The notes below the pieces were generated by a model, which made no database searches, had not been told where the DNA came from, and saw nothing but the letters and a program-made list of their open reading frames with translations. Below are positions 6,464-8,623 of a stretch of 8,623 nt of DNA, one piece after another. Each line of letters begins with the position of its first letter. Positions within the stretch are counted from its first letter, which is position 1. The translations under genes were made by a program, and so were the position numbers. The stretch covers positions 1 through 8,623 of the forward strand of contig JAPSIJ010000079.1 in the NCBI GenBank assembly GCA_031178805.1. Reading direction: 5' to 3'. This DNA comes from Cellulomonas sp. (GTDB taxonomy: Bacteria; Actinomycetota; Actinomycetes; Actinomycetales; Cellulomonadaceae).

Positions 6464-6567
6464 CCATCCAGAGCGGCCGAGAGATCTGGCTCGTCGACGC
6501 CGCAGCAACCCGCGGCCCGTGCCCCGTGCACGCGGCCGGCCGAGGGTGCTTCCGCCAGGTCCGATGG
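6464..6567 (+). promoter_or_regulatory. SAM-I clan riboswitch aptamer without P4 (SAM-I or SAM-I/IV variant)
   Basis: S-box features appear in order. P1 is CCATC (6464-6468) with GATGG (6563-6567), followed by AGAG (6470-6473). P2a is GCGGC (6473-6477) with GCCGC (6499-6503). The kink-turn element GAGAGA lies at 6479-6484, and P2b is GAG (6481-6483) with CTC (6490-6492). The conserved GCAACC (6505-6510) and GGTGC (6545-6549) flank a P3 hairpin containing GTGC/GCAC. A pseudoknot joins the P2 loop ATCTGG (6484-6489) to CCAGGT (6555-6560), six pairs with one wobble. The usual GAGGGA...GGCCC pair is replaced by GAGAGA...GGCTC, a compensatory change. Only about 13 bases separate GGTGC from P1, leaving no room for P4. 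That points to the SAM-I/SAM-IV variant class, but I cannot settle the class without a covariance model. Confidence 0.85.
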
Positions 6568-6576
6568 AGGAGAGGG
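6566..6576 (+). promoter_or_regulatory. Ribosome site overlapping riboswitch P1
   Basis: The purine run GGAGGAGAGGG precedes the GTG at 6582. Its first two G residues are also the last two bases of the P1 stem of the SAM aptamer. When SAM stabilises P1, part of this site would be paired and the rest crowded by the folded aptamer. This would give translational control without a separate hairpin. Confidence 0.6.
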
Positions 6577-6581
6577 ACACC

Positions 6582-6779
6582 GTGACCGACGACCGCCTGC
6601 GCTACCGCCTGCTGACCGGGCCGGACGACCGCACGTTCTGCGAGCGCGTGAGCGCCGCCCTGGCGGAGGGCTACGAGCTGCACGGCGGCCCGGCCGCCAC
6701 CTTCGACGGCGAGCGGGTGGTGGTGGCCCAGGCCGTCGTCCTCCCGGCCGCCGCCGCGACCACGGTGCGCCCGCTGTGA
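6582..6779 (+). CDS. DUF1737 domain small protein
   Basis: A 65-residue protein that matches the DUF1737 pattern as I know it: YRLLTGPDDRTFCERVSAAL (residues 8-27) followed by GYELHGGPAATFDGERVVVAQAVV (30-53). The function of the family is unknown; no catalytic motif, membrane segment or signal peptide is visible. It is the first gene after the plus-strand SAM riboswitch. GTG at 6582 is the start because the GGAGGAGAGGG run ends five bases upstream and the conserved domain begins a few codons later. The stop overlaps the rhodanese start as GTGA (6776-6779), so the genes are probably translationally coupled. The single cysteine C20 in TFCERV is worth noting next to sulfur-transfer enzymes, though nothing shows that it is reactive. 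Confidence 0.85.
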   Translation: MTDDRLRYRLLTGPDDRTFCERVSAALAEGYELHGGPAATFDGERVVVAQAVVLPAAAATTVRPL

Positions 6780-7222
6780 CCGGCCACGGGCACGCCCCCT
6801 ATGCGGGCGACCTGACCCCGCAGGAGGCCTGGGACCTGCTGGCCACCGACGAGCGCGCCGTGCTGGTCGACGTGCGCACCGAGGGCGAGTGGCAGACCGT
6901 CGGCGTGCCGGACACCGGCGACCTCGACGCGCCGGACGCGCCGCGGACCGCGTTCGTGCAGTGGACCGACGCGTTCGGCCGGCCGAACCCGCGGTTCCTC
7001 GACGAGCTCGCCGCCGCGGGCGTCACACCCGACGACCCGCGCCCGGTGGTGTTCCTGTGCCGGTCCGGCGCGCGGTCCGTCGCGGCCGCGTCCACCGCGA
7101 CGGCCGCCGGCCTCGGCCCGGCGTACAACGTGCTCAGCGGGTTCGAGGGCGACGTCGGGTTCGACGGGCAGCGGGGCCACACCGGCTGGCGCGCCGCCGG
7201 GCTGCCCTGGCGCGAGGCGTGA
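6776..7222 (+). CDS. Single-domain rhodanese-like sulfurtransferase
   Basis: A 148-residue single rhodanese domain. Rhodaneses carry sulfur as a persulfide on one cysteine and pass it to an acceptor. Seen: an N-terminal L-T-P-Q-E-A-W-D-L-L helix (13-22), the VLVDVRTEGEW strand-turn (29-39), the active-site loop CRSGARS with C95 as the persulfide cysteine and R100 lining the pocket, and a C-terminal VLSGFEGD (119-126) and W-R-A-A-G-L-P-W ending. No transmembrane or export signal is seen, so it is probably cytosolic. The GTG start at 6776 overlaps the upstream stop, and its own stop overlaps the metZ start in the same way. The setting, SAM-controlled and directly before metZ, suggests it feeds or recycles sulfur for homocysteine synthesis; donor and acceptor are not shown by sequence. 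Confidence 0.9.
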   Translation: MTGHGHAPYAGDLTPQEAWDLLATDERAVLVDVRTEGEWQTVGVPDTGDLDAPDAPRTAFVQWTDAFGRPNPRFLDELAAAGVTPDDPRPVVFLCRSGARSVAAASTATAAGLGPAYNVLSGFEGDVGFDGQRGHTGWRAAGLPWREA

Positions 7223-8481
7223 CCGAGCCGGCCGGGACGCCGGGCCCCGCCGACTGGCAGGACCGGCGCCTCCCCCGCGCCGCGCTGCGCCCGGACACGC
7301 TCGCCGTCCGCGGCGGCACCGTGCGCACGCCGTTCCAGGAGACCTCCGAGGCGCTGTTCCTCACCCAGGGCTACGTCTACGAGCGCGCCGCCGAGGCGGA
7401 GGCCGCCTTCGCCGGCGAGGCCGACCGCTTCCTGTACTCCCGGTACGGCAACCCCACCGTGTCGACGTTCGAGGAGCGGCTGCGGCTGCTGGAGGGCGCG
7501 GAGGCCTGCTACGCCACCGCGTCCGGCATGTCCGCCGTGTTCACGGCGCTGGCCGCGCTGGTGCGCTCGGGGTCGCGGGTCGTCGCCGCCCGGGCGCTGT
7601 TCGGCTCCTCCGTGGTGATCTTCGACGAGATCCTCGCCGGCTGGGGCGTGCGGACCGACTACGTGGACGGGCACGTGCCGTCCCAGTGGGAGGAGGCGCT
7701 GGCCACGCCCGCGGACGTGGTGTTCTTCGAGACGCCGTCGAACCCGATGCAGGACCTGGTCGACATCGCCGCCGTGTCCCGGCTCGCGCACGCCGCCGGG
7801 GCCGTCGTCGTGGTGGACAACGTGTTCGCCACCCCCGTGCTGTCCCGGCCGCTGCCGCTCGGCGCCGACGTCGTCGTGTACTCCGCCACCAAGCACATCG
7901 ACGGGCAGGGCCGGGTGCTCGGCGGCGCGATCCTCGGCACCGAGGAGTTCGTGCACGGCCCGGTGCAGAAGCTGATCCGGAACACCGGCCCCTCGCTCAG
8001 CCCGTTCAACGCGTGGGTGCTGCTCAAGGGCCTGGAGACGCTGTCGCTGCGGGTCCGGCACCAGACGGCGTCCGCGCTGACCCTCGCCACCTGGCTGGAG
8101 CAGCACCCGGCCGTCGCGCGCGTCCGCTACCCCTACCTGCCGTCGCACCCGCAGCACGCGCTCGCGCTCGCGCAGCAGGACGGCGGCGGCACCGTGGTCA
8201 CGCTCGACCTCGCGGTGCCGGACGGCGCGACGCCCGAGGAGGCCAAGCGGGCGACGTTCGGCGTGCTGGACGCGCTGCGGGTCGTCGACATCTCCAACAA
8301 CCTCGGCGACGCCAAGTCCCTCGTGACGCACCCGGCCACCACGACGCACCGCAGGCTCGGGCCGGCCGGGCGCGCCGCGGTCGGCATCGCGGAGAGCACC
8401 GTGCGGCTGTCCGTCGGCCTGGAGGACCCGGCCGACCTGCAGGACGACCTCGACCAGGCCCTGGCGAGCCTGAGCCGCTGA
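7219..8481 (+). CDS. metZ: O-succinylhomoserine sulfhydrylase MetZ
   Basis: Cys/Met metabolism PLP enzyme that makes homocysteine from an activated homoserine (typically O-succinylhomoserine) and sulfide, the direct sulfhydrylation route to methionine. In 420 residues: YSRYGNPT (73-80), whose Tyr and Arg bind the cofactor phosphate of the partner subunit; ATASGMSAVF (99-108); ALFGS (126-130), with Phe at the ring-stacking position as is usual for MetZ; ETPSNP (171-176); D200 in VVVDN; and the MetZ signature SATKHIDGQGR with Schiff-base K225. LGDAKSLVTHPATTTH (362-377) closes the active site. Length is normal for the family. Start GTG at 7219 overlaps the rhodanese stop as GTGA. The enzyme is last in the SAM-riboswitch operon, fitting feedback by the pathway end product. 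The preference for succinyl over acetyl ester is inferred from the family. Confidence 0.93.
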   Translation: MTEPAGTPGPADWQDRRLPRAALRPDTLAVRGGTVRTPFQETSEALFLTQGYVYERAAEAEAAFAGEADRFLYSRYGNPTVSTFEERLRLLEGAEACYATASGMSAVFTALAALVRSGSRVVAARALFGSSVVIFDEILAGWGVRTDYVDGHVPSQWEEALATPADVVFFETPSNPMQDLVDIAAVSRLAHAAGAVVVVDNVFATPVLSRPLPLGADVVVYSATKHIDGQGRVLGGAILGTEEFVHGPVQKLIRNTGPSLSPFNAWVLLKGLETLSLRVRHQTASALTLATWLEQHPAVARVRYPYLPSHPQHALALAQQDGGGTVVTLDLAVPDGATPEEAKRATFGVLDALRVVDISNNLGDAKSLVTHPATTTHRRLGPAGRAAVGIAESTVRLSVGLEDPADLQDDLDQALASLSR

Positions 8482-8497
8482 GCCGCCAGGACCCGCG

Positions 8498-8623
8498 CTA
8501 GACCCGGTCCCCGACCAGGACGGCGACGCCGTCCAGCAGGCGGGCCAGGCCGAACTCGAACGCCCGCCGCGGGTCGTACGCCGCCTGCTGCGCCTCCCCC
8601 GCCACCGGGCCGACCCGGGCGAC
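8498..8623 (-). CDS. C-terminal fragment of a probable TetR/AcrR family regulator (cut by window edge)
   Basis: Reading leftward from the window edge, the minus strand encodes 41 residues ending at TAG (8500-8498). The segment AFEFGLARLLDGVAVLVGDRV resembles the closing helix of many TetR-family regulators (pattern F-x-F-G-L-x-x-L-L-D-G). The preceding AQQAAYDPRR fits the loop before that helix. The DNA-binding domain, if present, lies outside the window, so the family call rests on this short tail only. It converges with metZ with 16 bp between the stops; I see no hairpin terminator there. Confidence 0.6.
   Translation of the reverse strand, partial: VARVGPVAGEAQQAAYDPRRAFEFGLARLLDGVAVLVGDRV

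Noticed and set aside
4728..6779. Long plus-strand open frame (683 codons) and its 548-codon minus-strand counterpart (4606-6252) over the desulfurase gene
   Set aside because: Both are shadows typical of very GC-rich DNA: Arg/Gly/Pro/Ala-rich, no recognisable domain, and overlapping a gene with clear catalytic motifs.
6799..8349. 516-codon minus-strand open frame opposite the rhodanese and metZ genes
   Set aside because: Low-complexity Arg/Gly/Val/His composition, and it opposes two genes with strong motifs.
8482..8497. Terminator between metZ and the partial regulator gene
   Set aside because: Only 16 bp with no inverted repeat. Any terminator would have to lie within the coding ends and I see none.

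Overview
The window is very GC-rich, with G or C at nearly every codon third position and frequent GTG starts. It carries mshA, the committed glycosyltransferase of mycothiol synthesis, and a SAM-IV type riboswitch. Both point to an actinomycete; a Cellulomonas-like genus is a guess that the sequence alone does not prove. I see no mobile element, CRISPR array, tRNA or rRNA.

Left part (1-3951, minus strand, transcribed right to left): a beta-propeller lactonase of the 6-phosphogluconolactonase family overlaps a 12-helix sugar transporter by a GTGA start/stop. A spacer follows that holds eight head-to-tail copies of an 11-bp GC repeat. Then comes mshA, which has its own Shine-Dalgarno site and possibly its own promoter with a perfect 15-bp palindrome. 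Lactonase and transporter look like a small sugar uptake/oxidation operon; mshA may be read partly from it or separately.

Middle (4050-4811): a plus-strand gene for an uninterrupted pentapeptide-repeat helix with a ladder of cysteines every 20 residues converges on the next minus-strand gene. A long GC hairpin between the two stops looks like a shared terminator.

Right part (4812-8481): a divergent sulfur-metabolism locus. A SufS-like PLP enzyme (probable cysteine desulfurase) is read leftward. A DUF1737 small protein, a single-domain rhodanese and MetZ (O-succinylhomoserine sulfhydrylase) are read rightward as an operon joined by GTGA overlaps. The 366-bp gap between the divergent starts carries two SAM-sensing RNA elements. 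On the minus strand, before the desulfurase, there is a clear SAM-IV aptamer. On the plus strand, before DUF1737, there is a SAM-I-clan aptamer that lacks a P4 stem. Each has a promoter-like element that would start the RNA at the aptamer's first stem, and each appears to act on a Shine-Dalgarno sequence. This pair is the most unusual thing in the window. It suggests that sulfur release from cysteine, persulfide handling and homocysteine synthesis are all held down when S-adenosylmethionine is plentiful.

Right edge (8498-8623): the C-terminal end of a minus-strand gene, probably a TetR-family regulator, cut by the window boundary.
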